Positions 25,509 through 34,228 of a stretch of DNA of 64,000 nucleotides are shown here, in pieces. Within the stretch, counting starts at the first letter, position 1. Each line of letters begins with the position of its first letter. The DNA is from JAWMQL01 sp033283165 (GTDB taxonomy: Bacteria > Pseudomonadota > Gammaproteobacteria > Pseudomonadales > Halieaceae). The translations under genes and the position numbers were made by a program. The notes below the pieces were generated by a model. That model ran no database searches, was not told the DNA's origin, and saw nothing but the letters and a program-made list of their open reading frames with translations. The stretch is from NCBI GenBank assembly GCA_033283165.1, contig JAWMQL010000006.1, positions 186,001 through 250,000 of the forward strand, in the 5' to 3' direction.

Positions 25509-26465
25509 ATGACAGAGACGGTCACGCGCCTGGTTGCAGATATCGGCGGCACCAATACACGGCTGGCGCTGGCGAAACGCGGGTCGCCGGGTTTGAGCCA
25601 CCTGCGCAGCTACCTCAACGCCGACTTTCCCGGGCTGGAGGACGCCATAGCAGACTGGTGGCCGGTACTGGGAGGCGCGGTGCCCACCGAGGCCTGCCTG
25701 GCAGTGGCGGCGCCCCTGTCCGGCGACAGCGTGCGCATGACCAACTGCCACTGGCAATTCAACGGGCCGGCGCTGGCCCGGCGCTTCGGTGTGCAGCGCC
25801 TGACATTGATCAACGACTTCGTGGCCAACGCTTACGCCCTGCCGTTCCTCGACCCGGAGGATCGCGTGACCCTGCAGGAAGGCACGATCACTGGCGGCGC
25901 CCGACTGGCGGTAATCGGCCCGGGTACCGGCCTCGGCGGGGCAACCCTGCAGGCGGTGGCCGGCCAGTGGCTGGCCAGTGCGGCGGAACCGGCGGATATC
26001 GGCCTGTCACCCGCCAACCCCACCGAACTGGAGCTGTTTGAATACCTGCTGCGGGATCGCGACCACGTGGAGGCGGAATTCCTGTTGTCCGGACCCGGGC
26101 TGGCCAGACTGTACCGGAGCCTGGCCGCTCTGTCGGGGCAACCACACGAGGATCTCGATCCCGGGCAGGTCTCGACCCGGGCCATGGCCGGGGAGGACCC
26201 GCTCTGCGAGCGCGCTCTGGCGTTGTTTTGCGCCCTGCTGGGCTCGGTATGCGGCGACTTCGTGCTGGCCAATGGCGCCTGGGACGGGCTCTACCTGGCC
26301 GGCGGCATCCCCCCCCGAATCCTGCCCTTCCTGCGTCACAGCGACTTCCTGTCACGTTTCAGCAACAAAGGCAATATGGCACCCCGGCTGGCCGCCATGC
26401 CCGTCCGTGTCATCACCCACCCCCAACCCGGCCTGGTCGGTGCGGCGCACGCAATACTGGCCTGA
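25509..26465 (+). CDS. glk: glucokinase
   Basis: ATP-dependent phosphorylation of glucose to glucose 6-phosphate. The 318-residue ROK-type-related glucokinase of the Glk family begins VADIGGTNTRLAL (phosphate-binding loop). It includes LINDFVANAYALPFL, VIGPGTGLGGATLQ, and the late LANGAWDGLYLAGGIPPRI with FSNKGNM. The length and motif order match E. coli Glk rather than ROK kinases with a zinc site. It is the last gene of the rightward pyk-glk run and converges on the histidine kinase gene with a 3-nt gap. Confidence 0.93.
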   Translation: MTETVTRLVADIGGTNTRLALAKRGSPGLSHLRSYLNADFPGLEDAIADWWPVLGGAVPTEACLAVAAPLSGDSVRMTNCHWQFNGPALARRFGVQRLTLINDFVANAYALPFLDPEDRVTLQEGTITGGARLAVIGPGTGLGGATLQAVAGQWLASAAEPADIGLSPANPTELELFEYLLRDRDHVEAEFLLSGPGLARLYRSLAALSGQPHEDLDPGQVSTRAMAGEDPLCERALALFCALLGSVCGDFVLANGAWDGLYLAGGIPPRILPFLRHSDFLSRFSNKGNMAPRLAAMPVRVITHPQPGLVGAAHAILA

Positions 26466-26468
26466 TCG

Positions 26469-27854
26469 TCAGGCGGGAAACACCAGCCGCACGCAGAAGC
26501 CGGCGCCGCTCCGGTTCGGGCCGGCGCTGAATTCGGCGTCGTGCAGGGTCGCGATGCGGCCGACGATGGAGAGACCCAGCCCGGCTCCCTGGCCGGCACT
26601 GCCGGGAATGCGGTAGAAACGATCGAATATCCGCTGGTACTCGGCGGCGGACAGGGCCGCGCAATCGTTACACAGCTCGAAGGAGACCGCGGAGTCGCTG
26701 CGCTGCAGCTCAACCTGCACCTGCGAGTTTTCCGTGGCGTAGCGAAAGGCGTTGATAAACAGGTTGCGCAGCAGGATGGCCAGGGCCCCGGTGTCGCCGT
26801 GAACGACGCTGCCCTCATCCAGGACAAGTTCCAGGCGCAGGCCGCGGTCCGCCGCCAGGTGGCCGGTCTCCGCCAGGATTTCCCGCACCAGCGGTGCCAG
26901 CGGGACCGGTCCCCGCGGCAGGGGCGCGTCAGGGTCGAGTCGCGCCAGGGTCAACAGCTGCTCCACCGTGTGGCCGGCCCGATCCACCCGCTGGGCGATG
27001 CGATCCAGCATCAGCCGGCCCTGTTCTTCCCGGACCTGGCGCTGGCACAACTGGACCTCGGTTTTGATCGCCGCCAGCGGCGTGAGCAACTCGTGCGCGG
27101 CGTTGGCGGTAAAGCGCTGTTCCGCGTCGAGGGCCTGGGCCAGCCGGTCCAGCAATTCGTTGAGTTCCGCTACCACCGGGCGCAGTTCCTCGGGCACCCG
27201 TTCGTTTGCGACGGGATCCAGCAGGCCCGGGCTGCGGCGAGCGATCTGCTCCGCGAGGTCCTGTACCGGGCGCAGGCCGCGAGACACCCCGAAGTAAAAC
27301 AGGGCCAGGGTCAGGGGCAGGATAATCAGTAGCGGTGTCAGGGCCTGTCCCAGGGTTCCGAGCATGTCCCAGCGCGCCGCGTCGATCTCGATACCCACGA
27401 GAATCCACAGCTCGGTGGGCTCGTGGTAGCGGCTGAACAGGCGCCAGAATCCACCATCCTTGCCGAGACTGCGGGAAGCAAACCCCGCTTCCGTGGGTAC
27501 CGGGAACTGCGGTGAATCCTCCAGCGCGGCCAGCAGACGGCCATCCATGAAGATATTGAGCGCAGGCACCAGTTCGTCCCGCCCCGGGGGTGGGATCAGG
27601 ATGGCATCCCCGCGGCTGTCCCGAAACAACTGGGCCAGCGCCGGCTCCGACGGGGCCAGGCCCTGGTCCAGCTGGCGGCCGAACACCTCGGTAATGTAGC
27701 TCACCAGGTCGGCATACTGCTCCAACTGGCGGTCGACCTGATCGAGCATCACCCGACTGGCGTAGGAGAAGGTCAGCATGGCGGAGCCGACCCAGGCAAA
27801 CAGGGTGAGCGCCAGCAGAATCAGCAGCAGGCGTTTTTTCAGGGAGGTCATCAT
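26469..27854 (-). CDS. two-component sensor histidine kinase
   Basis: A 461-residue inner-membrane kinase. TM1 is about residues 8-28 (LLLILLALTLFAWVGSAML), followed by a periplasmic loop to about 165 and TM2 about 172-190. A HAMP linker follows, then the dimerisation box FTANAAHELLTPLAA with phosphoacceptor H254. The N box is LLRNLFINAFRYATENSQ, with F box FDRFYR and G2 box GAGLGLSIVGRI. It resembles the QseC/PmrB/TctE type. Its first four bases overlap the regulator gene stop (ATGA), so the pair is coupled. The signal sensed is not evident. Confidence 0.93.
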   Translation of the reverse strand: MMTSLKKRLLLILLALTLFAWVGSAMLTFSYASRVMLDQVDRQLEQYADLVSYITEVFGRQLDQGLAPSEPALAQLFRDSRGDAILIPPPGRDELVPALNIFMDGRLLAALEDSPQFPVPTEAGFASRSLGKDGGFWRLFSRYHEPTELWILVGIEIDAARWDMLGTLGQALTPLLIILPLTLALFYFGVSRGLRPVQDLAEQIARRSPGLLDPVANERVPEELRPVVAELNELLDRLAQALDAEQRFTANAAHELLTPLAAIKTEVQLCQRQVREEQGRLMLDRIAQRVDRAGHTVEQLLTLARLDPDAPLPRGPVPLAPLVREILAETGHLAADRGLRLELVLDEGSVVHGDTGALAILLRNLFINAFRYATENSQVQVELQRSDSAVSFELCNDCAALSAAEYQRIFDRFYRIPGSAGQGAGLGLSIVGRIATLHDAEFSAGPNRSGAGFCVRLVFPA

Positions 27855-28507
27855 CCCGGGATGCGGTATCCCACACCACGCATGGTTTCGATGGTCGAAC
27901 TGCCGAATCGCTTGCGTAGCCGGGAGACGTAGACCTCGACCGTATTGGAGCCTACCTCCTCTCCCCAGCTGTAGATGCCCTCCTCCAGCCGGGCGCGGGA
28001 TACGAAGCGGCCGGCATTGCGTAACAATATCTCCAGGATCGCGAATTCACGCGCGGTGAGCACCAGGTCCTCGCCCTCGAAGGTCACACTGCGGTCCACC
28101 GGATCGAGGGTGATACCGGCCGCCTGGATCAACTGCGCCTTGTGCTCGGTCTGGCGCCGCAACAGGGAGCGCAAGCGGGCGAACAATTCGTCCATCTCGA
28201 ACGGTTTGCCAAGGTAATCATCAGCCCCGGAATCCAGTCCGTCCACCCTGTCCCCCAGGGTGTTGCGCGCGGTCAACAGCATCACCGGCATGCCGTGGCC
28301 ATCCCGGCGCAATTGCCGCAGTACCTGCATGCCGGGGACCTCGGGCAGGCCCAGGTCGAGGATCACCAGGTCGTAGGGGGTGGCCGATAGCGCCGCGCGC
28401 ACCGGCTCCCCGGAGCGGAGCCAGTCCACCGCGTACTGCTCCAGGCGCAGGGCGGCTTCCAGGGACTCCCCCAGTTGTAAGTCATCTTCGACCAGAAGTA
28501 TTCTCAT
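27851..28507 (-). CDS. OmpR-family response regulator
   Basis: A 218-residue cytosolic regulator. The receiver domain (1-120) has acidic pair E7-D8-D9, phosphoacceptor D51 in ILDLGLP, T79 in LLTARN and K101 in LGKPFEMDELFARL. The C-terminal winged helix (128-218) has LTAREFAILEILLRNAGRFVSRARLEE and SNTVEVYVSRLRKRFG. It is coupled to the downstream histidine kinase gene. Targets are not shown by the sequence. The promoter would lie in the 276-nt gap shared with the cold-shock gene. Confidence 0.95.
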   Translation of the reverse strand: MRILLVEDDLQLGESLEAALRLEQYAVDWLRSGEPVRAALSATPYDLVILDLGLPEVPGMQVLRQLRRDGHGMPVMLLTARNTLGDRVDGLDSGADDYLGKPFEMDELFARLRSLLRRQTEHKAQLIQAAGITLDPVDRSVTFEGEDLVLTAREFAILEILLRNAGRFVSRARLEEGIYSWGEEVGSNTVEVYVSRLRKRFGSSTIETMRGVGYRIPG

Positions 28508-28783
28508 TCAAGCGTCCAGATCAGGTGCACGGTCACCCGTATACTCGCCCGAAAAGATGAAACTGCCCTGAAATGGCCCGGCTAAACTGTAAATATTCCC
28601 AATAAATAGCCCTTGTAGTCACACTATACCCCTCTGGACGGTGCTAAACTCAAAAGTGCTGAATGTTCAGCGCAATTTATGCAGGCGGTCGAAGTTCCCT
28701 CGAGTCCTCGGTTCGTAATCCATAAATGATGATCAACCCGGCGCCGTAACTGGTGCCAGTAGTACTTTTACAGGTAGGAAACT
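28508..28783. promoter_or_regulatory. intergenic leader between response regulator and cold-shock gene
   Basis: This 276-nt gap has no gene. The + strand holds a possible extended -10 (TGC-TAAACT, 28642-28650), which would give a leader of over 120 nt, as often seen upstream of cspA-type genes. Just after it lies a perfect palindrome GCTGAA-TG-TTCAGC (28658-28671), a candidate operator or leader hairpin. The promoter of the divergent two-component pair must also lie here. I could not identify it with confidence. Confidence 0.4.
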
Positions 28784-28990
28784 ATGTCTCAAACAACCGG
28801 CACCGTGAAGTGGTTCAACGAGTCCAAGGGCTATGGCTTTATTGAGCGGGAAGATGGCCCCGATGTATTTGTTCACTTCAGCGCCATCCAGGGCGATGGC
28901 TTCAAAACCCTGACCGATGGGCAGAAGGTGCAATTCAATGTCACCGACGGGCAGAAAGGCCCCCAGGCTGAAAACGTGGTGCCGCTGTAG
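28784..28990 (+). CDS. cold-shock protein, CspA family
   Basis: A 68-residue OB-fold RNA/DNA-binding protein. RNP1-like motif KGYGFIE (residues 15-21) and RNP2-like VFVHFSAI (28-35) are intact, with aromatic W10, F17 and F30 positions as in CspA. Such proteins act as single-stranded nucleic acid chaperones in the cytosol. A TAGGAAAC site precedes the ATG. A 13-bp-stem terminator follows the stop. Members of this family may be cold-induced or constitutive. Confidence 0.95.
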   Translation: MSQTTGTVKWFNESKGYGFIEREDGPDVFVHFSAIQGDGFKTLTDGQKVQFNVTDGQKGPQAENVVPL

Positions 28991-29021
28991 GTTAACCCGA
29001 TTCACTCCCGGCAACGGGAAC

Positions 29022-29050
29022 AAAAAAGGAGCGCCTGGCGCTCCTTTTTT
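29022..29050. terminator. bidirectional rho-independent terminator
   Basis: A perfect 13-bp stem (AAAAAAGGAGCGC at 29022-29034; its complement at 29038-29050) with a CTG loop. Read rightward it ends in T's and terminates csp; read leftward the A-tract becomes a T-tract and terminates the TPR/TonB operon. Confidence 0.9.
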
Positions 29051-29069
29051 TATGGCCTGCCTGCCGGGT

Positions 29070-30410
29070 TTAGCCGGCGTCCTCCTGCAGTTTGCGCTGC
29101 CGTTCCAGTTCGGAATCCAGGTACTTCAACCACTGTGACGCATATTTCTCCGAGCGCTCGTCTCGGCCCGCTGCCTGGAAGGCCTCCCGCGCACGGGTGT
29201 ACTGCTTGTCGTTGAAATAGGCCATACCCAGCACCAGGCGCGCCTGGTCGGGACGCTTGATCCCGCCGCGCTGCAACCCCTTGTTGAGGGCCTCGATAGC
29301 TTTCTTGTACTGGTCGCCGTCCAGGTAAACGTTGCCCAGGCGCGCATACAGTTCACCGGAGTCTGACTTGGCAGCCGCCTGTTCCAGGGCCGGGATCGCC
29401 TTGTCGACTTCCTGTGCCTGGCGCCAGGCGTTGCCCAGCACCTCGTAGTTACGGGACTTGGACTCGATGGTGCCGTCATTGAGGCCCTTATCCAGCACCT
29501 TGGCCGCCTTGTAGGGCACTTCGCCCTGCAGGTAGAGATAGGCCATGGTGACCTGTTCGGTGCTCTTGTCGAGCATGCCCTGAACATAGGCGGTCTCCAT
29601 GGCGGAGAGCTGCCATTTTTCGTTCTTGTTCTCACCGAACATGTGCGAGAGCTGGACCCAGTAGGCCTTCTTCGGGTAGTGCTTGAGCAGAATTTCCAGC
29701 ATCTCGATGGTCTTCGGAATATCGTTCTTTTCGAAGTACAGGAAACGTGCCAGGTTGTACCAGTTTTCCTTCGGCAGCTTGTCCTTTTCCTCGTACATGG
29801 AGATCGCCTTCTCCACGTTGAACAGCGCCTTGTCGTATTCCTTGATCTGGTAATAGCCCTGGGACAGCAGGACGTAGGCATTGGCGTTGGGCTGGTCGGT
29901 CACCTCGAACCACTCCAGCAGGGCGTTGATCCCTTTCTGCCAGTCCTCCTGCACGAAATACAGCTGGGCAATGGTGAACTTGGTATTGATCTCCATCGCC
30001 AGGGGGATATCGGGCTGGCGCACCACGTTCTCGTAGGCCTGCAGGGCCTTGCCGTAATCTTCGCGAGAGTAGTGAACAAAGGCGTACAGGTTGTAGACGT
30101 TGGCCAGCTCGTAGCTGTTCAGCTCGTTCTTGCCACCGGCGCTGATCATGCCGTCGAGAATCTTGGCGGCTTCGTTATAGTCCTTGGCCTCCGCGGCGGT
30201 CTGGGCTTCCGCCAGCCTTTCGTACACCTTGTTCCGCAGCGCCGGCGTGCGCCGGGTTTCCTGCTGTTTCTTTTCTTCCTGGGCCACCGCCGAGGACAGC
30301 GCCGGCACACCGGCATCGCGCTGCAGCTGGGTCACGGCTACCTGGGCCACGACCACGGGTACCGCCAGCAGGGCGGCCCGGGACCAGATTTGGCGTTTAA
30401 ACAATGTCAT
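29070..30410 (-). CDS. tetratricopeptide repeat protein of the TonB2-type operon
   Basis: A 446-residue exported protein. The N-terminal hydrophobic segment (ALLAVPVVVAQVAVTQL) is signal-like. The rest is mostly TPR helices from about 60, including AEAKDYNEAAKILDGMI, REDYGKALQAYENVV and QYKKAIEALNKGL. It is the last gene of a leftward operon with DUF3450, two ExbB, ExbD and TonB genes, 15 nt after the tonB stop. TPR proteins in this position occur in the TonB2 clusters of marine gammaproteobacteria and may contact TonB or outer-membrane partners in the periplasm; that role is inferred. Confidence 0.88.
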   Translation of the reverse strand: MTLFKRQIWSRAALLAVPVVVAQVAVTQLQRDAGVPALSSAVAQEEKKQQETRRTPALRNKVYERLAEAQTAAEAKDYNEAAKILDGMISAGGKNELNSYELANVYNLYAFVHYSREDYGKALQAYENVVRQPDIPLAMEINTKFTIAQLYFVQEDWQKGINALLEWFEVTDQPNANAYVLLSQGYYQIKEYDKALFNVEKAISMYEEKDKLPKENWYNLARFLYFEKNDIPKTIEMLEILLKHYPKKAYWVQLSHMFGENKNEKWQLSAMETAYVQGMLDKSTEQVTMAYLYLQGEVPYKAAKVLDKGLNDGTIESKSRNYEVLGNAWRQAQEVDKAIPALEQAAAKSDSGELYARLGNVYLDGDQYKKAIEALNKGLQRGGIKRPDQARLVLGMAYFNDKQYTRAREAFQAAGRDERSEKYASQWLKYLDSELERQRKLQEDAG

Positions 30411-30425
30411 AGGACTTCAACCGTT

Positions 30426-31034
30426 TTACTGTTCCAGCTCATAGGTGAACTTGTTCTGCACACCGGCGACCTCGATCGGTTCGCCGTCAACCACCCGTGG
30501 CTTGTATTTGAACTTCAGCGAGGCCTTCACCGAGGCGCTCTCGAACACGCCCTGGGGCTGGCAATCCACCGGCTCCGGGTCGCGGATCGATCCGGACTTG
30601 GTCACGGTGTATTCGACGATGCAATAGCCGGTGATTCCGCGGGTCTGGGCACGCCGCGGGTAAATCGGCGCCACCTTCACAATCGGCAGGTACTCACCGT
30701 CACCGGAGGCCATACCGCTGCTGCTGATGTTGACGTCGACTGCGGCCTGGGGCGCCGTGTTGACCACCTCGACATCCATGTCCATATCGATATCCGGCGT
30801 ATCCAGGTCCGGCGGCGGCTCTTCAGGATCTTCCACCTTGTCCGGCTTCTGTTCCTTCACATTGGTTTCGATTTCCCGCTCGGGCATCAGGATGTCCGCC
30901 AGCTTGCGAGTCTTCGAGTCGTCAATCTGCGGATCCGCCGTGGCGATCAGGTACTGCATGATAAAGAACAATCCTCCCGCCACCGGCAAGGCCAGCGCGG
31001 CACCGAGGATCAGTCTGACTAGGTTGCGATTCAT
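30426..31034 (-). CDS. energy transducer TonB family protein
   Basis: A 202-residue protein with an N-terminal membrane span (LILGAALALPVAGGLFFIMQYLI, residues 8-30). A short Pro/Asp/Glu-rich spacer follows (EDPEEPPPDLDTPDIDMDMDVE). The C-terminal TonB domain has PIYPRRAQTRGITGYCIVEYTVTKSG and FESASVKASLKFKYKPRVV. The spacer is short and acidic rather than Pro-Lys/Glu repeats of E. coli TonB, as in TonB2. It transduces proton-motive energy from ExbB-ExbD to outer-membrane receptors. ExbD lies 6 nt upstream and TPR follows. Confidence 0.93.
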   Translation of the reverse strand: MNRNLVRLILGAALALPVAGGLFFIMQYLIATADPQIDDSKTRKLADILMPEREIETNVKEQKPDKVEDPEEPPPDLDTPDIDMDMDVEVVNTAPQAAVDVNISSSGMASGDGEYLPIVKVAPIYPRRAQTRGITGYCIVEYTVTKSGSIRDPEPVDCQPQGVFESASVKASLKFKYKPRVVDGEPIEVAGVQNKFTYELEQ

Positions 31035-31040
31035 ATCAGA

Positions 31041-31445
31041 TCACTTGTCTTCCGTCGCCAGGGACACATCGTACACACCCGCCTCGCGGGAGGCATCCAG
31101 TACGGCGGCTACCGTCTCGGTGTTGGATTTGTTGTCCGCCTGGATCACGACCGCACCCTTGGGGTTCTCGGCATGCAGGCGCTCGATGTTGGCGCGTACG
31201 GCCCGGACGTCGATACGGCGCTTGTCCATCCAGATCTCGTTGTTGGCGTTGATCGCGATGAGGATGTTGACGTTTTCCTTGGGCTGGGAGGTGGAGGCCT
31301 CGGGCCGGTTCACCTCGATGCCCGCTTCCTTGATAAAGGACGCGGTCACGATGAAGAAGATCAACATGATAAACACCACGTCCAGCATGGGCGTGAGGTC
31401 AATCTGGGCTTCTTCTTCTGCAGCTGCTTGATTATTCCTGCGCAT
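31041..31445 (-). CDS. exbD: ExbD/TolR family biopolymer transport protein
   Basis: A 134-residue inner-membrane protein: a short cytoplasmic N terminus (RRNNQAAAEEEAQ) then IDLTPMLDVVFIMLIFFIVTASFI with the essential membrane Asp. A periplasmic domain follows with IWMDKRRIDVRAVRANIERLHAENPKGAVVIQADN. It forms the proton channel with ExbB. The 13-nt gap to the ExbB gene and 6-nt gap to tonB show one operon. It is a distinct protein from the orphan ExbD at 19 kb but of the same subtype. Confidence 0.94.
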   Translation of the reverse strand: MRRNNQAAAEEEAQIDLTPMLDVVFIMLIFFIVTASFIKEAGIEVNRPEASTSQPKENVNILIAINANNEIWMDKRRIDVRAVRANIERLHAENPKGAVVIQADNKSNTETVAAVLDASREAGVYDVSLATEDK

Positions 31446-31458
31446 GGCAATAACTCTC

Positions 31459-31986
31459 TTAGTGATCGGTCGTCAGGTTGTCTTCGAGGAACTCGCCCTC
31501 ACGCTGGGCGATCCGGGTGACGTAGGTGTTGGCAAACACCCCCGACAGGGCGGCAACCATACCGGCCATGGTCGGGATCGTGGCACGGCTTACACCGCCC
31601 GCCATCGATTTGGCATCACCACCGCCGGTGACCGCCATGATGTTGAACACTTCGATCATCCCGGTCACCGTACCCAACAGACCCAGCAGGGGGCACAGGG
31701 CCACCAGTGTCTTGATGACGGGCAGGTACTGGTTGATCTGCATGCGGCATTCAGAAATCAGCTTGTCGCGAATCTGGTGGGCCGCCCAGGATTTACGCTC
31801 GGAGCGCCCCTCCCAGATTGCGATCGCCTTGGATACGTCTTTCCGCCAGCCGGCCTTGAAATACCAGACCCGCTCGAAGATCAGCGCCCACATGACAAAC
31901 AGCAGCGCGGCGATCAACCAGAGGACGTTCCCGCCCATATCCATGAAACGGGAAACGGCCTCGTAAGCACTGTCTAACCAGTACAT
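31459..31986 (-). CDS. exbB: ExbB/MotA/TolQ proton channel protein, short form
   Basis: A 175-residue inner-membrane protein with three membrane spans: GNVLWLIAALLFVMWALIF, a middle pair starting LVALCPLLGLLGTVTGMIEVF, and ATIPTMAGMVAALSGVFANTYV. The motif PLLGLLGTVTGMI is diagnostic of the MotA_ExbB domain. It lacks the long N-terminal region of its neighbour. Having two ExbB-type proteins, one long and one short, is the hallmark of the TtpC-containing TonB2 system. The stop-to-start gap to the large ExbB is 1 nt. Confidence 0.93.
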   Translation of the reverse strand: MYWLDSAYEAVSRFMDMGGNVLWLIAALLFVMWALIFERVWYFKAGWRKDVSKAIAIWEGRSERKSWAAHQIRDKLISECRMQINQYLPVIKTLVALCPLLGLLGTVTGMIEVFNIMAVTGGGDAKSMAGGVSRATIPTMAGMVAALSGVFANTYVTRIAQREGEFLEDNLTTDH

Positions 31987-31987
31987 A

Positions 31988-33373
31988 TTACTTCCCCAGG
32001 TTGGCTTCGGTGTGCTCCGCGATAATTCCCGTGGTCTGCTCGTTCAGGACGTGAATGATGCGCTGGGCGCGACCGTTCACGACGGTGTGCAGCAGGACGG
32101 TCGGAATCGCCACCAACAGACCCAGAACCGTGGTCACCAGGGCACCGGAAATACCACCGGCCATGGCCTTGGGATCGCCGGCGCCGAAAATGGTGATGGC
32201 CTGGAAGGTGATGATCATACCGGTCACCGTACCCAGCAGACCCATCAGGGGCGCCACAGCCGAGATGATCTTGAGCAGGGTCAGGCCGCTTTCCAGTTTC
32301 GGCGTCTCCTTCAGGATACCTTCCGAGAGCTTCAGTTCGAGGGTCTCGGTATCCATGGTCGGGTTGTCCTCGTGGATCTTCAGCACGCGGCCCAGCGGGT
32401 TGTTCTCTATCGCCTTGTCGCTCTTGAGCTGCTTGCTGACCTTGGCGCTGACACCGGTCAGGATAAGCAGGCGCCAGATGGCCAGCAGGAAGGCAAACAC
32501 ACCCACCGCGGTGATGGCGTAGCCGATGTAGCCGCCCTGGTGCCAGCGCTCCTCCAGGTTGGGGCTGTTGATCAGCGCCGCCAGGAACGAACCGCCGCTG
32601 GGACCGGTCGGGTCAACACCGAACTTCTGCAGGCCGCTGGTGGCTGAGGCGAGCTTCTTGGCCCAGCCGATGTAAGGGCCGGAGGGCTGGCGCGCCAGTT
32701 CTTCGAGGGTGCCCTTCTCGGGCACGTACTGCAGGTACATACCGTCCTCGGAGACCACGTTGAAGGTACCGACCCGGACCACCTTCTGTTCAACCTTGTC
32801 GCCATTGGGCTTGGCCACCTCGGCGGTGAAAGCGGAGACCTTGCCGGATTCGACCATCTCGCGCTGCAGTTCGTACCACACGCGCTCGATTTCCTCGATG
32901 GTGGGCAGCCTGTCGCTGCCGGCCATCTTCTCGATCAGGTTCTGCAGGAAGTCGACACGGTCGTCCTTGAACTCGGCGCTGGTCAGCGAGAACTCCAGGT
33001 TGGTGGACAGGTCGCCGGCAGTAGAGGTCAGGTGACCGAACAGTTCCGCCAGGGTACCCAGCTTCTCTTTAAGCTGCTTCTGCTTGGCGGCAACCAGCAG
33101 TTCGTTTGCCTCGAACTGGTCTTCCAGTTCCGCGGACCGGGCTTCCTCGCTGGCACGCTCGGCCTCGGCGCGCTTCAACTCAGCGGCCTGGTTGGCCTTG
33201 TCACGGGCGAAGCGCTGCTCGCGGTCGCGGTTTTCCTTGGCCTCGCTTACCTGGCCCTGCTTGACGAATTCAAGCAACTGCTCCAGGGACTGTGCCTCCT
33301 GCGCCAGGGCAGACCCGGCGAACAGGCTCAGGGCGCCGGTAATGGCAGCGGCTTTGACAAATTTAATGTTCAT
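31988..33373 (-). CDS. large ExbB-family protein (TtpC-like)
   Basis: A 461-residue protein with a signal peptide (AAAITGALSLFAGSALAQ). A long periplasmic region rich in Lys/Glu/Arg/Ala follows (about 30-120 forms coiled coil: QRFARDKANQAAELKRAEAERASEEARSAELED), then a globular middle. From about 285 comes the channel domain (GYIGYAITAVGVFAFLLAIWRLLIL; VAPLMGLLGTVTGMIITFQAI; GGISGALVTTVLGLLVAIPTVLL). In Vibrio TonB2 systems TtpC has this layout and is needed for function. It starts with ATG overlapping the DUF3450 stop (TAATG). Confidence 0.9.
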   Translation of the reverse strand: MNIKFVKAAAITGALSLFAGSALAQEAQSLEQLLEFVKQGQVSEAKENRDREQRFARDKANQAAELKRAEAERASEEARSAELEDQFEANELLVAAKQKQLKEKLGTLAELFGHLTSTAGDLSTNLEFSLTSAEFKDDRVDFLQNLIEKMAGSDRLPTIEEIERVWYELQREMVESGKVSAFTAEVAKPNGDKVEQKVVRVGTFNVVSEDGMYLQYVPEKGTLEELARQPSGPYIGWAKKLASATSGLQKFGVDPTGPSGGSFLAALINSPNLEERWHQGGYIGYAITAVGVFAFLLAIWRLLILTGVSAKVSKQLKSDKAIENNPLGRVLKIHEDNPTMDTETLELKLSEGILKETPKLESGLTLLKIISAVAPLMGLLGTVTGMIITFQAITIFGAGDPKAMAGGISGALVTTVLGLLVAIPTVLLHTVVNGRAQRIIHVLNEQTTGIIAEHTEANLGK

Positions 33374-34158
33374 TAGTTGGCCTCCGGAGCGGGAACGGGC
33401 AAGGTCAACACGTCGATTGACGCTTCTTTACGGGCGATTCGCAGACCTTTCATGATGGCGTTGCGGTACTCACCGCGCTCCAGCGGCACCCAACTGCGGC
33501 TGGCCTGGTCCCAGGCGCCGGAAATGTCGGTGTCAGTGGTCTGGTACAGCAGGGCGATGCGGCCGACGCGGAAGAAGTTCACGTCGCGGTCCACACCGTC
33601 GATGTCGACGCTGCCTTTATAGGCGTCGATCTTGCGCCCGTACTCGTTTTCGATCTTGTAGGCTTCCAGGACCTGGCGGAACTTCTCCGCCACTGACACA
33701 TCCGAGCGATCCAGGTTGGAGCGCAGGAAGGCCAGGCGCTGTTTGCGCTCATCCATGTGGAAGGGCACATCCAGTTCCACGAACTTCTCCAGGCCGTCGA
33801 TCATGCGGATAACCAGCGGGGTCATCTGGCGCTGGATCACGGTAACCTGGTCGATGGACTCATCGATCTCACCGATGCGCTTGACCTGGTTATCGATCTG
33901 TCGCTCCAGACGGGCGTTGTAGACCTTCAAACCGTCAATCTGCTTCATGACCGTTTTGTAGTCGTTCAGCAGGTCGCGGGTCTCATCCGCCAGCCGGTCG
34001 ATCTTGGCCTGGGATTTGCGCGCCGCGTCGTTCTTGGCGTCGCCTACTTGAAGAATGTCTTCGAGTGTATCGGCGTGCACGGCGGCGGTGGCACCCAGCA
34101 GGGCACCCATCGCAACCAGCGCAGCGATCAACACGTTTTTCAATCGATGCATAGTCAT
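33373..34158 (-). CDS. DUF3450 periplasmic coiled-coil protein
   Basis: A 261-residue exported protein: signal peptide (NVLIAALVAMGALLGATAAVHA), then a coiled coil of about 110 residues (DAARKSQAKIDRLADETRDLLNDYKTVMKQIDGLKVYNARLERQIDNQVKRI), then a beta-rich C-terminal region (FRVGRIALLYQTTDTD). ATG 34158 was chosen for the AGGAAG site 9-10 nt upstream; ATG 34152 is possible, and longer readings lack any leader. DUF3450 is the usual first gene of TonB2-type clusters in marine gammaproteobacteria. The partner is probably the coiled-coil region of the large ExbB. Confidence 0.9.
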   Translation of the reverse strand: MTMHRLKNVLIAALVAMGALLGATAAVHADTLEDILQVGDAKNDAARKSQAKIDRLADETRDLLNDYKTVMKQIDGLKVYNARLERQIDNQVKRIGEIDESIDQVTVIQRQMTPLVIRMIDGLEKFVELDVPFHMDERKQRLAFLRSNLDRSDVSVAEKFRQVLEAYKIENEYGRKIDAYKGSVDIDGVDRDVNFFRVGRIALLYQTTDTDISGAWDQASRSWVPLERGEYRNAIMKGLRIARKEASIDVLTLPVPAPEAN

Positions 34159-34228
34159 GGGAATAGCGCTTCCTATATCCAACAAAGTAATCTGAGCTAG
34201 TAACAAAAATCGAACTAGGTATGAAATA

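Noticed and set aside
28658..28671. GCTGAATGTTCAGC palindrome considered as a LexA box
   Set aside because: The LexA consensus is CTGT-N8-ACAG; this lacks the required spacing, so it is only listed as a possible operator in the csp leader.
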